Positions 17,388 to 26,354 of a stretch of 64,000 bases of DNA are shown in pieces. The stretch's first letter is position 1, and the number at the start of each line of letters is the position of its first letter. The notes under the pieces were generated by a model. That model was given only the letters and a program-made list of their open reading frames with translations, did not search any database and was not told the DNA's origin. The position numbers and the translations under genes are program-made. Origin of the DNA: an uncultured bacterium. GTDB lineage: Bacteria; Actinomycetota; Coriobacteriia; Coriobacteriales; Coriobacteriaceae. The DNA is taken from NCBI GenBank assembly GCA_905215505.1, contig CAJMPU010000009.1, positions 1 through 64,000 of the forward strand. Direction: 5' to 3'.

Positions 17388-19334
17388 CTAGAACGTTCCG
17401 CCGCCGCCTCCGCCGACGCCGCCACCGCCGCCACCGGAAAAGCCGCCGCCGCTGCCGCCGCTCGAACTATCGGAACTCGAAGCCAGCTCGTGGATGGTCT
17501 CGTGGTACACATCGTTGAACGAATCGAGCGGGGACTCGTTGCCGTAGTGATGGTAATACCACCAGTAGCAGGGGTAGTTGTCGTAGAAATCGTCGCTGTT
17601 GCGCAGGTCCGCAGGCACGGCCTCGGCCAGCTGTCGCAGCACTTCTTTCGAAACGCCCAGGGCAACGCCCATCACCAGCAGTTTGTTCCACAAGATCAGG
17701 TCGCTGGGGACGGCCTCCTTCAGACGCGTAAAGTCCTCGAGCCAATGCTTGAGCGCCTTGCAGCGAGCCGCCACCTCGGCGCCCTCCGGCGTGTAGCGGC
17801 GGAAGGTGCAGCTCAGGACAAAGCCCACGATCGTGACGGGGATCGAGATCATAGCGGCACCGACGTTGGCGTCCGCAAAGTCGGTATAGATCAGAGAGCC
17901 CAGAATGCCAAAGACGATGATGATGCCGAGAACCAAGCCGGCAACCAGGGCGATGGTGCCGTCCGAGGCGATAAGCTCGCGCGTCTCCAGCTTGCCCTTA
18001 ACCGTGCTTTGATAGTCCTCGAGCTTGTTGCCAACAGATTCAGTACGCTCGCTGGCATACTCCTCCAGCTCGCTAAACGTGCGTGAACGGACGCCGTCTT
18101 TATCGGGCTTAACGCCGGCGAAGAAGACCTTGAGCACATCGCGATCGATGCCGTCCTTCTTGGCAGCCTTCCAGGCCTCGTCGGTCACTGTGATGCGATA
18201 CGTCTGCTCCTCTTTTTCGCGACGGAGCAGACCCTTCTTCTTGGTCTCGGTCGCTTCTTCCAGCTTGATCACGCGGTCGTCGGTGAGCTTCATAAGCGTG
18301 GCGATATATGCCTGATCGGGCACGTCGTTCCAGCTCATGAGGGCCGAAAGCACGGCGGGATGGTCGGCCGAAGGCACATCGCGGAAATATTCGTCCTGGA
18401 AAAGCGGCTTGGGCTTGCGGCGGCGCAGCTTGAGCACAACGATTGTGCCGGTAAAGGCCACCGCCGCGACAACACTTAGCACGGCAAGCGCATTGGCAAT
18501 CATGCGAGCGTGAGCGCGGCGAGCGTTGGCCTCGTCGGCCCATTCCTTCTCTTCGCTCAGAATCGTCGACATGCGCTTTTCGCCCGAGACGGCAAGCTGC
18601 GGCACCCAGTCGCTGGGGAAGGCGATACGTGCCTCGGCGAATTCGCCCTCATGCACGCAGGGAATGGTATAGGTGACCATGGGCTCGTCCGCATCGAGCG
18701 ACACGTCGCCCGTCAGTGGGCCGTGGCCCCATGCGCGGAAGTTATCGCCCTTGACGGCAGCCGTCCCGGCAGCGGCATTTGCAAAGTAGACTTCCATCTC
18801 GACGTCATCGGAATCCGCCGACCAGCCGTCACCCACGAACTTCCAGTAGAGCTCGGCGGTATCGGCCCAGTTCATAACCGCACCGGTCATGGAATAACTC
18901 ACGTAGTAGATTGCGCTGTCGCCGCTCTCGTGGGGGCTGAACACCTTAATCTTTACGCCGTCGTCGGACTGCTCCACCGTGTAAACGCCGTCGTCGCCTT
19001 TGTTTGCGCTGTCGACCTTGTTAAACGCAGTGTCGTCTTCCTCGACGCTCAGCACATTGACGACCACCGAGCCGCCTTGCTGGTTAGAGCCTGTATTGAT
19101 ATCCCAATACACGCCGTTAATGTCGTCGTCGAAATCGAACTGGCGTCCCTCGACAACGGTCAGCGAGCCATCGGCCTCAACCGTGGCACCGATATAGGTT
19201 TGGCTCATGGAGTAGCCGTCGGCGTGCGCGACGGCAGGCAGCAGCAACAACGCAAGCGCGACGAGTGCGCAGACGGAAGCGAACCGCGCAAACAGGCGGC
19301 GCTGCCGACAGGGCTGGGCAACGGGGGCGTTCAT
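17388..19334 (-). CDS. DUF2207-type membrane protein with glycine-rich tail
   Basis: Predicted surface-exposed membrane protein of 648 aa. A signal peptide covers residues 1-40 (ending in LLLPAVAHADG). The ectodomain (about 45-280) is the DUF2207 type, with YWDINTGSN and YYVSYSMTGAV. A membrane helix follows (VLSVVAAVAFTGTIVVL), then a cytoplasmic region and a second pair of helices (about 465-515). The C-terminus is a Gly/Ser-rich tail ending GGGGTF, characteristic of the family. The start at MNAPVAQP is backed by AAAGGATG. It stands alone; the function is unknown. Confidence 0.85.
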   Translation of the reverse strand: MNAPVAQPCRQRRLFARFASVCALVALALLLLPAVAHADGYSMSQTYIGATVEADGSLTVVEGRQFDFDDDINGVYWDINTGSNQQGGSVVVNVLSVEEDDTAFNKVDSANKGDDGVYTVEQSDDGVKIKVFSPHESGDSAIYYVSYSMTGAVMNWADTAELYWKFVGDGWSADSDDVEMEVYFANAAAGTAAVKGDNFRAWGHGPLTGDVSLDADEPMVTYTIPCVHEGEFAEARIAFPSDWVPQLAVSGEKRMSTILSEEKEWADEANARRAHARMIANALAVLSVVAAVAFTGTIVVLKLRRRKPKPLFQDEYFRDVPSADHPAVLSALMSWNDVPDQAYIATLMKLTDDRVIKLEEATETKKKGLLRREKEEQTYRITVTDEAWKAAKKDGIDRDVLKVFFAGVKPDKDGVRSRTFSELEEYASERTESVGNKLEDYQSTVKGKLETRELIASDGTIALVAGLVLGIIIVFGILGSLIYTDFADANVGAAMISIPVTIVGFVLSCTFRRYTPEGAEVAARCKALKHWLEDFTRLKEAVPSDLILWNKLLVMGVALGVSKEVLRQLAEAVPADLRNSDDFYDNYPCYWWYYHHYGNESPLDSFNDVYHETIHELASSSDSSSGGSGGGFSGGGGGGVGGGGGGTF

Positions 19335-19446
19335 AGGCACATCCTTTGTCTGTGGTACCAGTAGCGTCATTGTCCCACGTTTGCGAGTTCATGTGACGAA
19401 CATCTAGGTCAGCGGAGCGTCAAAACGAGACAAAAGTCACGCCCGC

Positions 19447-19480
19447 CGCCGGCACCTGGGGACGTTCCTTATCTGCCGGC
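19447..19480. repeat. REP-like hairpin, GCCGGCA family
   Basis: GCCGGCA and TGCCGGC pair around CCTGGGGACGTTCCTTATC. The loop contains the GGGGACGTTC core also found at 16952 and 40674. The rest of 19335-19672 is gene-free and shows nothing further that I recognise. Confidence 0.65.
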
Positions 19481-19672
19481 AATCTGGGACACTCCTTGGC
19501 ATAGCCCGCTCCGGCAATAGATACCACTTCATAGCTCCATCACAGGTGTAGCGGCTTTGTGTGGGCGCGGCATGCGCTGATTGAGCCGCCAGTTGAGGGG
19601 CATAAAGCAGTTGAGCGAAAACGGTTTGCCCCTTTGCCGTCCGCTTGAGGATCATGTCCCCCTTTTCCGCGG

Positions 19673-19706
19673 AAACCCCGGCAGTTGCGAAGAGCTGCCG
19701 GGGTTT
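19673..19706 (+). terminator. Hairpin, terminator-like
   Basis: AAACCCCGGCAG pairs with CTGCCGGGGTTT around TTGCGAAGAG, followed by CTGTCGTTT. It separates the repeat-rich gap from gluQ and could act in either direction. Confidence 0.6.
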
Positions 19707-19830
19707 CTGTCGTTTGAAGGCTAGATTGATTGACGACGATTAAGGCGCCGAGCCGGTGGTCCGGCACGCGCAACGTGTGGCCTCAGCAACTTGCAGGCCA
19801 CGGCAGCGTCTCCCCCACCGCGCCCCGCGC

Positions 19831-19836
19831 TATACT
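19831..19836 (+). promoter_or_regulatory. -10 box of a probable leaderless gluQ promoter
   Basis: TATACT ends seven bases before the gluQ ATG, which leaves room for transcription to start at or next to the start codon. No ribosome site is visible before the ATG. Leaderless mRNAs are common in actinobacteria. Confidence 0.45.
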
Positions 19837-19843
19837 CGTCCGC

Positions 19844-20848
19844 ATGGACATCAACGCACGCAACATAGCAACAACCGCCGCCGACGCGCCAACGACGCCG
19901 GCCGCTCCCGCGCCCGTCGTGGGGCGCTTCGCCCCGTCGCCCTCGGGCCGTATGCACCTGGGCAACGTGTTCAGCTGCCTGTGCGCATGGCTTTCGGCCC
20001 GCAGCCAGGGCGGCAGCATCGTGTTACGCATTGAGGACCTGGACGATCGCTGCAAGCGCCCGGAACTTGCCGCCCAATTGATTGACGACCTGGCCTGGCT
20101 GGGGCTGGAGTGGGACGAAGGCCCCTACTACCAGCACGACCGCCTAGACCTGTACGAGAGCGCCTTGCGCCGGCTGAAAGACGCCGGCCTCACCTATCCC
20201 TGCTTTTGCACACGCGCCGAGCTCCACGCCGCGAGTGCACCGCACGCGAGCGACGGCACGCCCATCTACCGTGGCGCCTGCCGAAGTCTTTCGGCCGAGG
20301 AGGTGGCCCGCCGCAGCGCCCTGCGCGCCCCGGCCACACGTCTGCGCGTGCCCACCGTCGACGACCTCGCAGACGACGTGATCGAATTTGTGGATCGCAC
20401 GTACGGCGCCCAATGCGAAGCACTCGCCACCGAGTGCGGCGACTTTTTGGTGCGCCGCAGCGACGGTGTGTTTGCCTATCAGCTAGCCGTGGTGGTCGAC
20501 GACGCTGCCATGGGCGTCACCGAGGTCGTGCGCGGATGCGACCTGCTGGGGTCCACACCGCGCCAGATCTATCTGCAGCACCTGTTGGGACTGCCCACGC
20601 CGCACTACGGACATATTCCGCTGCTCATGGCACCGGACGGCCGCCGCCTTTCCAAACGAGACCGCGATCTGGACCTGGGCGAACTCCGCGCCCGCTTTGG
20701 CACGCCCGAAGCGCTGCTGGGCTGGCTCGCCGGGCAAACGGGCATCGCGCCGGACACCACGCCGCGCTCTGCCGAGCGGCTGGTCGAGCACTTTAGCTGG
20801 GATGTTATCCGCGCGCACCGAGAGAACATCGCTGTAACGGCCGAGTAG
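19844..20848 (+). CDS. gluQ: Glutamyl-Q tRNA(Asp) synthetase
   Basis: Truncated paralogue of glutamyl-tRNA synthetase that activates glutamate and attaches it to queuosine in tRNA(Asp). The 334-aa protein has only the catalytic half. The HIGH-type motif is GRFAPSPSGRMHLGN near residue 30 and the KMSKS-type motif is RRLSKRDRD. A Cys cluster (YPCFCTRAEL ... YRGAC) matches the zinc site of the YadB family. The C-terminal anticodon-binding domain is absent, which separates it from GltX. ATG at 19844 is preferred over an upstream frame extension because homology begins shortly after. Confidence 0.9.
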   Translation: MDINARNIATTAADAPTTPAAPAPVVGRFAPSPSGRMHLGNVFSCLCAWLSARSQGGSIVLRIEDLDDRCKRPELAAQLIDDLAWLGLEWDEGPYYQHDRLDLYESALRRLKDAGLTYPCFCTRAELHAASAPHASDGTPIYRGACRSLSAEEVARRSALRAPATRLRVPTVDDLADDVIEFVDRTYGAQCEALATECGDFLVRRSDGVFAYQLAVVVDDAAMGVTEVVRGCDLLGSTPRQIYLQHLLGLPTPHYGHIPLLMAPDGRRLSKRDRDLDLGELRARFGTPEALLGWLAGQTGIAPDTTPRSAERLVEHFSWDVIRAHRENIAVTAE

Positions 20849-20865
20849 CCAAATGCGCCCCACCC

Positions 20866-21591
20866 CTACGCAACATCCCAAGGCTGGAGTTCGTCGCCCA
20901 GGCGAACGATGCAGTCGTAGAGCACGGTATGGCGCTCGGTCGGGTTGGCATCCCGATGAAAATGCCCGTAGTACCAGCGCTTGTAGTCCAAGCGGTCTTC
21001 CAACTCGTCAAAAAATGCCGTAAGTCGATCGACGGCGGGGCAATTCCAGCCGGGCGCCGGATAGAGCGTGGGCGAAAGCATGCGCGTAGAGCAGGTGTGG
21101 GTGACCACGTAGTCGACCTTCCAGGCCACGCTGTCGAGCTTCGTCCGTGCCTCCTCAAAGTTGCGCTCGTCCGGCAACTCCTGCGGCCACCAGCTGGAAT
21201 ACGGAATGCGGTATTCCTTGTCCACGCTCGTGGCGCCGCCCATGATAAAGACCGTTGAGCCGTCGAGTTCAAAAACCTCGCCGCGCGTCAGGCGCCGTAT
21301 GGGCGAGGTGTCCGACAGGCGCTGTGTCAGTCCGCCGTGCCACAACTCCATGGGTCGCTCCGCCCAGTGGTCGAAACGTTCGTGGTTGCCGTCGACGAAC
21401 AGCACGGTATAGGGGCGCGACTCCAGCCAAGCGATGTCGGCGCACTCCTCGGCAGAGAAATCCCACGGAAAGCCAAAGTCGCCGGCAATGATGAGATAGC
21501 CGTCGCTCGTCAGGCTTTCCCCAAGATCCCAATCGCGCAGCTTTTGCATGTCGAGGCCGCCGTGAATATCGCCCGTCACATAGACCGTCAT
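20866..21591 (-). CDS. Calcineurin-like metallophosphoesterase
   Basis: Dimetal phosphoesterase of 241 aa. The N-terminus MTVYVTGDIHGGLD gives the D-x-H motif, followed by LIIAGDFGFPWD (GD-x-x), FVDGNHERFDH (GNHE) and the C-terminal YGHFHRDAN (GHxH). The substrate is unknown. The gene converges on gluQ with a 17-base gap. The upstream frame extension is rejected because TGDIHG must lie near the start; ribosome site GGAAGTGG. Confidence 0.87.
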   Translation of the reverse strand: MTVYVTGDIHGGLDMQKLRDWDLGESLTSDGYLIIAGDFGFPWDFSAEECADIAWLESRPYTVLFVDGNHERFDHWAERPMELWHGGLTQRLSDTSPIRRLTRGEVFELDGSTVFIMGGATSVDKEYRIPYSSWWPQELPDERNFEEARTKLDSVAWKVDYVVTHTCSTRMLSPTLYPAPGWNCPAVDRLTAFFDELEDRLDYKRWYYGHFHRDANPTERHTVLYDCIVRLGDELQPWDVA

Positions 21592-21676
21592 CGGATCACC
21601 ACTTCCTTGTAAGTCGCTAGCCCACATTCTGCACGATCACTAAGTCAACCGTTCCAGCCCTTCCATCCTTTGGGAC

Positions 21677-21916
21677 CTACCCCTCGCTCTTCCATCCAAA
21701 CGGGTCAAACACCCAAAAGATCAGATCGAGCACGCCGCCGGTCATCATGGCGCCGGCAAGAGCCATGCAAACATGCAGAGAACTGGCACTTCGGAGCACA
21801 TCAAACGGCCCCAGAACAGCCAGCAGCGCGACCGTTGCGCCGGCAAGGCACAGCACGAGGCACGGCCCCGCGTTCTTGACGCACTTCTTTGCGAGATGCT
21901 TGGTGTTATCACTCAT
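21677..21916 (-). CDS. Small hypothetical membrane protein
   Basis: A 79-aa protein with two predicted membrane helices (LVLCLAGATVALLAVLG and VCMALAGAMMTGGVLDLIFW). It begins MSDNTKHLAKKCVKNAG, a basic N-terminus suggesting cytoplasmic side. It is upstream of the phosphoesterase on the same strand, 85 bases apart. The family is not recognised. Confidence 0.6.
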   Translation of the reverse strand: MSDNTKHLAKKCVKNAGPCLVLCLAGATVALLAVLGPFDVLRSASSLHVCMALAGAMMTGGVLDLIFWVFDPFGWKSEG

Positions 21917-22013
21917 CGATATCGAACTCTTTAGAGGACCGTTGTTTGGGTACATGCCGCCGCGGCAGAGCAGGGCGGCAGGGTAAGTGTCACATGTCGT
22001 GCGGACATGCTTG

Positions 22014-22057
22014 AGTTACCCTACAATTTAATGGATTTGATAGAATGTAGGGTAACT
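22014..22057. promoter_or_regulatory. Inverted-repeat operator
   Basis: AGTTACCCTACA (22014-22025) and TGTAGGGTAACT (22046-22057) are perfect 12-base inverted arms around 20 bases. A TAGAAT hexamer overlaps the right arm, so a protein bound here should block the promoter. It lies 18 bases before the DUF6788-like gene. Confidence 0.65.
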
Positions 22058-22075
22058 ACTCGGAAAGGAGGCTCC

Positions 22076-22387
22076 ATGTCCGTCTTAGAAGATGTCCTAG
22101 AAGAGGAATATGCACGCTCGAGCCGCCTCTTGGGCCTCATGGAGCAGGAAATCAGTCTCCTTCCAAAGGGCAGCATCCGCATGCGAAACATAAAGGGCCA
22201 CGAATACTGCTATCTCAACTATCGAGTCGGCGACGAGGTCAAAAGTGACTATGTACCCGCTACAAAGGTTGATGAGCTGCAAGCCAAAATCGAACGTCGA
22301 AGGGCTCTTGCGGCCGCCATTAGAGAGCAGAAGCGATCTCAAAAGCTAATCATACGTGCGTTGGGAAGGGTGCCGAATGCTGACTGA
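22076..22387 (+). CDS. DUF6788-like small protein
   Basis: A 103-aa protein, hydrophilic and rich in Lys, Arg and Glu. The central SLLPKGSIRMRNIKGHEYCY followed by NYRVGDEVKSDYV resembles the DUF6788 pattern of small proteins common in mobile regions. The C-terminal half is a predicted helix. ATG at 22076 has a perfect GGAAAGGAGG site. Perhaps the first gene of an incomplete accessory module: no partner follows on this strand. Family placement is from memory of the motif. Confidence 0.6.
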   Translation: MSVLEDVLEEEYARSSRLLGLMEQEISLLPKGSIRMRNIKGHEYCYLNYRVGDEVKSDYVPATKVDELQAKIERRRALAAAIREQKRSQKLIIRALGRVPNAD

Positions 22388-22540
22388 GCAGCAGAGGTTT
22401 TCCTCTAAAACAATTTGAAAACCTTGCCGCATACATGCTGTTCGCATCCGCTGAGTCCGAGCCGCTGCCCAAGTCACCATGTACCCGACACACAAATAGT
22501 TACACGCGGAACTATTCCAAAACCGAAAGAACCACTGCAG

Positions 22541-23062
22541 TTAGTACCCGATAACCATAATGCCTTTTAACGGAACAGGCATGCGCCCGCTTGCATACAA
22601 TGTTTTGAAAAAAGTTACGACCTTTTCGTAGTCTCTGCTTGAGTTGTCACCACTCTTGTACACATTACGAACGACTACACAAAGATATGCTGCATCCTGT
22701 ATCATGCACGCTTCAAAAAAATCCTTCAGAAACTGGTTGTTCGCGACAGCGCGCCCGGCCTCAATCTCCACTATCGTGTTAGTGTCCCTATGGACGGCAT
22801 CGACCTCAAAAGCTTTATCAATTAAGCCTTTCTCCCCATACAACACTGGCATCGATAGTTTCTCGTTTTTCTTTTTCCCCACCTCAACATTGAAACCAAA
22901 TTGCTCCAAATCGAACGCCAAAATTCGGAGCACGCTATCGCTGTGCTCACTGTTTTTATCAGAACGAATCTGCTCAATATTTTTATCTACAGCTTTTACA
23001 ACGTCCATTAACGGCTGCGGCGGACGACCGTTTAATGGGAAGTAAATCCAGTTGCACTCCAT
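22541..23062 (-). CDS. Hypothetical protein with possible PD-(D/E)XK nuclease core
   Basis: A 173-aa protein with AT-rich codon use unlike its surroundings. The segment KAFEVDAVHRDTNTIVEIEAGRA has the spacing of a D-x(n)-E-x-E metal site, as in BglII-like restriction enzymes. The C-terminal half is alpha/beta (AAYLCVVVRNVYKSG). No methyltransferase is nearby. The start MECNWIYF follows a GAGAAAGGAC site; an ATG eight codons earlier lacks one. The nuclease call is tentative. Confidence 0.5.
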   Translation of the reverse strand: MECNWIYFPLNGRPPQPLMDVVKAVDKNIEQIRSDKNSEHSDSVLRILAFDLEQFGFNVEVGKKKNEKLSMPVLYGEKGLIDKAFEVDAVHRDTNTIVEIEAGRAVANNQFLKDFFEACMIQDAAYLCVVVRNVYKSGDNSSRDYEKVVTFFKTLYASGRMPVPLKGIMVIGY

Positions 23063-23653
23063 TGATAGTCCTTTCTCTATATTCATTCAGCCACTGCAGC
23101 TATTTTAAATTATTGTTATAAAACACCGACGACTAACGATGCCATAAACAGTCAATCGGTCAACCTTTTAGCAGCTAGCGAACCATGCAAGCAAACAGAA
23201 ACCTTAATCAACATGACGGATTGGTGCTTTCGGTCATTAGCAAACAGAATCACTTGCCCATGGAGCCATTTACCCTTGGCCTTTCAATTAGGACTGGCGT
23301 CAAATGCCGCATGCCTAAGTAATATTAAGGTCCTTCCATGGCTGCCGTGTGTGAAACTCATACTTTTGCAACGCGATTTTAATCCATATGATCCGTTCGC
23401 CTTGCTTATCCCATTTCTGCCGCCGGCTTGTCATCGGCACCCCATCTCCCGCTATCGAGGTCTAATACTTTTCCCACTGCCACCCAAAAACTCATCCAAC
23501 ATTAATCTTGGCTCAAGAATCGCTTAATCTATAACCTGCACTATAGAGTTCGACCAAGGGCGGGGCGGCGCCACGCAACGCAGGCCGCCGAACGCAACGC
23601 TCGCGCCCGGGCAGATCGCCCGGCGTCGCGCCCATCGAACGAAAGGAAAGGTC
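23063..23653. other. AT-rich gene-free stretch
   Basis: No supported gene. An open frame at 23213-23527 lacks a ribosome site and coding bias. The left two thirds are clearly richer in A and T than the rest of the window, continuing the accessory patch from about 22390. The right end carries a TATAGAG hexamer at about 23542 and a GAAAGGAAAGG ribosome site for the next gene. Confidence 0.5.
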
Positions 23654-24196
23654 ATGGACGACCTCGAAAAAGTTGAAACTATCCGCACCAAGTGCAACGT
23701 GAGCTATACCGATGCCAAGGCCGCGCTCGACGCCTCCGACGGCAACGTTCTGGACGCCATCATTTGGCTCGAGTCGCAGGGCAAGACCCAGACCACGTCG
23801 GCGCACGCCGCCACCGAGTCCGCGCCGGCCGACGAGCCCTCGGCCGAGATGGTCGCCGCGCAGGTCGCCTACGAAAAGTCGAGCGAAAAGACCGACTTCT
23901 CCAAGAAGATGGACGGCGTGTGGGAGTACCTCAAAAAGCTCTTCCGTCTGAGCCTGGACACCAAGTTTATCGCCACGCGCCGCGACGCGATCATCCTCAA
24001 CATCCCCATCCTGATTCCCATCGTCGCCCTGTTTGCCTGGGGCGCCACGATATGGCTGATGCTGCTTGGCCTGTTCTTTGGCATGCGCTACCGCATCGAT
24101 AGCGACGGCGACGTGCCCGGCAGCATCAACAACCTGATGGACAGCGCTGCCAATGCCGCGGACGACATCAAGCAAAATCTGAACGACGACAAGTAA
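23654..24196 (+). CDS. DUF4342-like membrane protein with UBA-like N-terminus
   Basis: A 180-aa protein. Residues 1-45 (IRTKCNVSYTDAKAALDASD then VLDAIIWLESQG) form a UBA-like helical bundle such as that of elongation factor Ts. A charged linker follows, then the DUF4342-type core with two membrane helices (IPILIPIVALFAWGATIWLM). It ends 18 bases before a response regulator gene, so it may be part of a three-gene operon with the two-component pair. Function unknown. Confidence 0.75.
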   Translation: MDDLEKVETIRTKCNVSYTDAKAALDASDGNVLDAIIWLESQGKTQTTSAHAATESAPADEPSAEMVAAQVAYEKSSEKTDFSKKMDGVWEYLKKLFRLSLDTKFIATRRDAIILNIPILIPIVALFAWGATIWLMLLGLFFGMRYRIDSDGDVPGSINNLMDSAANAADDIKQNLNDDK

Positions 24197-24214
24197 TCGC
24201 AGATGGGGGCACGC

Positions 24215-25000
24215 ATGGCACGGATCCTGATCGTAGAGGACGAGGAGAAAATCGCCCGCTTTGTGACGCTCGAGCTGGAGCACGAGGGCTACCAGGTGGA
24301 GCACGCCGCCGATGGCCGCACCGCCGTTGACCTAGCGCTGGAGCGCGACTACGATCTGATTCTGCTCGATGTGCTGCTGCCGCAGCTCAACGGCATGGAG
24401 GTGCTGCGGCGTGTCCGCAAGCACAAGGACGTGCCGGTGATCATGGTCACCGCGCGCGATGCCGTGATGGACAAGGTGGCAGGGCTTGACGCCGGTGCTG
24501 ACGATTACCTGACCAAGCCATTTGCGATTGAGGAGCTGTTCGCACGGATCCGCGTGGCACTGAAGCGCTCGGAGGCCGTGCGGGCGGCTTCGGGCGTTGG
24601 CGGCGCCGGTACTGGGGCGGGCGCGGCAGGCGGCGCGGGCGCCGGTATCGCCACAATGTCCCCGGCAACCGACACGACCCAGACCGCTGCCACGCCCTCC
24701 CACGCCGCGCTTACCGTTGACTCGGTTGCGCTCGACCCCGACCGCCGCGAAGTCACGGTCGGCGGCTCGCCCATCGCGCTCACGGCCCGCGAGTTCGACG
24801 TCCTCGCCCTGCTTATGGCGCATGCCGGCACCGTGCTCACGCGCGAGCGCATCGCGCACGAGGCGCTGGGCTACGAATACGTGGGCGACACCAACAACGT
24901 CGACGTGCACATCGCGCACCTGCGCGCCAAGATCGAAGACGCCGGCGGCGCCCGCATCATCCAGACCGTGCGCGGGGTGGGCTATGTCTGCCGCGCGTAA
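24215..25000 (+). CDS. OmpR/PhoB-family response regulator
   Basis: A 261-aa regulator beginning MARILIVEDEEKIARFV. The phospho-acceptor Asp is in YDLILLDVLLP and the conserved Lys in DDYLTKPFAIEELF. The DNA-binding domain has LTAREFDVLALLMAHAG and NNVDVHIAHLRAKI. The linker between domains is unusually long (about 60 residues) and rich in Gly, Ala and Thr. GGGGG lies five bases before the chosen ATG. Its 3' end overlaps the kinase gene by 17 bases. Confidence 0.92.
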   Translation: MARILIVEDEEKIARFVTLELEHEGYQVEHAADGRTAVDLALERDYDLILLDVLLPQLNGMEVLRRVRKHKDVPVIMVTARDAVMDKVAGLDAGADDYLTKPFAIEELFARIRVALKRSEAVRAASGVGGAGTGAGAAGGAGAGIATMSPATDTTQTAATPSHAALTVDSVALDPDRREVTVGGSPIALTAREFDVLALLMAHAGTVLTRERIAHEALGYEYVGDTNNVDVHIAHLRAKIEDAGGARIIQTVRGVGYVCRA

Positions 25001-26279
25001 TGCCGAGGCCAAGCGCGTCACCTCCATCGCCCGCGCCATCAACTGGAGCTATATGTGGCGCCGCCTGATGAGCTACGTCTGGCTCGATCTGTTGCTGTTG
25101 GTTATTGCGGTGGCGATCCTCGTCTATGGATACAACCGGACGCTGCCCAACGGCGCGTTTACCGCAGGATGGATCCCCAGCGCCACCGTTCGCAGCATGT
25201 CGCTGACGCCCGCGCGCGGCTGGGACCTGACAACGCTCACCTATACCGTCGAGCTTGCGCGTACCACCAAGACTTTCCCCCTCGCGCAGGACCTCGTCAC
25301 GCTATGGCCTCTCTACCTTGTCGTTGTGGGTTGGCAGGTCATCAGCGTGCTCGACATGCTCGGCGGCGCCCGTCGCGTGCGCCGCACCATGGCACCGCTC
25401 AACGACCTGGCCTTGCGCGTGGACGAGCTCGGCCGTATGCAGCTCTCCGGCGGCAAGATGGAAACACTGGAGCAGGCCATCGAGCGCGCAAGCGTCGACT
25501 CGCCGAGCGTCACTACCGGCGACGCCGACCTGGCAAGCATCGAGGTTGCACTCAACCGCCTACTGCGCCAGATGCAAGAGGCCAAACTGCAGCAAATGCG
25601 CTTTGTCAACGATGCGAGCCACGAGCTGCGCACGCCCATCGCGGTGATTCAGGGCTACGTAAACATGCTCGATCGCTGGGGCAAAGACGACCCGGACGTG
25701 CTGGCAGAATCTATCGCGTCCCTCAAGGCCGAAAGCGAGCACATGCAAGAGCTCGTGGAGCAGCTGCTGTTTTTGGCGCGCGGCGATGCCGGGCGCACGG
25801 TCCTGCGGCGCGCAAATACCAACCTTGCCGCACTGGTCGACGAGGTATGCGAGGAATCGCAGATGATCGATACCGAGCACACGTATCGGCTGGCCTTTGA
25901 CGCTGCGCTTGTCAGCGACCCGCGCTGCGACGCGCCCGTCGACGTGGCGCTCGTGAAGCAGGCTCTGCGCGTGATCGTGCAAAACGCCGCCAAGTACTCG
26001 GATGCGGGAACGACCGTCACATTTGGCGTAGCGCCGGATGCGGGCGCGGGCACGATCGACATAAGCGTTGAGGACGAGGGCATCGGCATGAACCAGGAAT
26101 CCGCAGCTCACGCGTTTGAACGGTTCTACCGCGCCGACAATGCACGCGATGCCGGCGCACAGGGCTCGGGTCTGGGGCTTGCCATTGCCAAGTGGATCGT
26201 CGATAGCCATGGCGGCGTCATTGGCGTGACCTCAGTCGAGGGCGTCGGCAGCCGCTTTACGATTCGCCTGCCGCGCTAG
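24984..26279 (+). CDS. Sensor histidine kinase
   Basis: Partner kinase of the preceding regulator, 431 aa. Two membrane helices (about residues 35-55 and 110-130) flank an external segment of some 55 residues. The HisKA phospho-acceptor is in FVNDASHELRTPIAVIQGY. The ATPase domain shows VIVQNAAKYSDAG (N-box), VEDEGIGMNQ (G1) and GSGLGLAIAKWIVDSHGG (G2). ATG at 24984 lies inside the regulator's last codons; earlier in-frame sequence is a shadow of the regulator. A terminator follows. Confidence 0.92.
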   Translation: MSAARNAEAKRVTSIARAINWSYMWRRLMSYVWLDLLLLVIAVAILVYGYNRTLPNGAFTAGWIPSATVRSMSLTPARGWDLTTLTYTVELARTTKTFPLAQDLVTLWPLYLVVVGWQVISVLDMLGGARRVRRTMAPLNDLALRVDELGRMQLSGGKMETLEQAIERASVDSPSVTTGDADLASIEVALNRLLRQMQEAKLQQMRFVNDASHELRTPIAVIQGYVNMLDRWGKDDPDVLAESIASLKAESEHMQELVEQLLFLARGDAGRTVLRRANTNLAALVDEVCEESQMIDTEHTYRLAFDAALVSDPRCDAPVDVALVKQALRVIVQNAAKYSDAGTTVTFGVAPDAGAGTIDISVEDEGIGMNQESAAHAFERFYRADNARDAGAQGSGLGLAIAKWIVDSHGGVIGVTSVEGVGSRFTIRLPR

Positions 26280-26298
26280 GAAGCCCCTCGGCATAAAT

Positions 26299-26332
26299 AA
26301 AGGGATAGGGCCACACGGCCCTATCCCTTTTT
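26299..26332. terminator. Bidirectional terminator
   Basis: AAAGGGATAGGGCC pairs with GGCCCTATCCCTTT around ACAC, with T-runs on both strands. It serves the kinase on the plus strand and the converging VOC gene on the minus strand. Confidence 0.9.
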
Positions 26333-26354
26333 GCTAGCTATGGCAGCTTGTGCG

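Noticed and set aside
23213..23527. 104-aa open frame in the AT-rich gap
   Set aside because: No ribosome site, no recognisable motif, composition typical of non-coding sequence.
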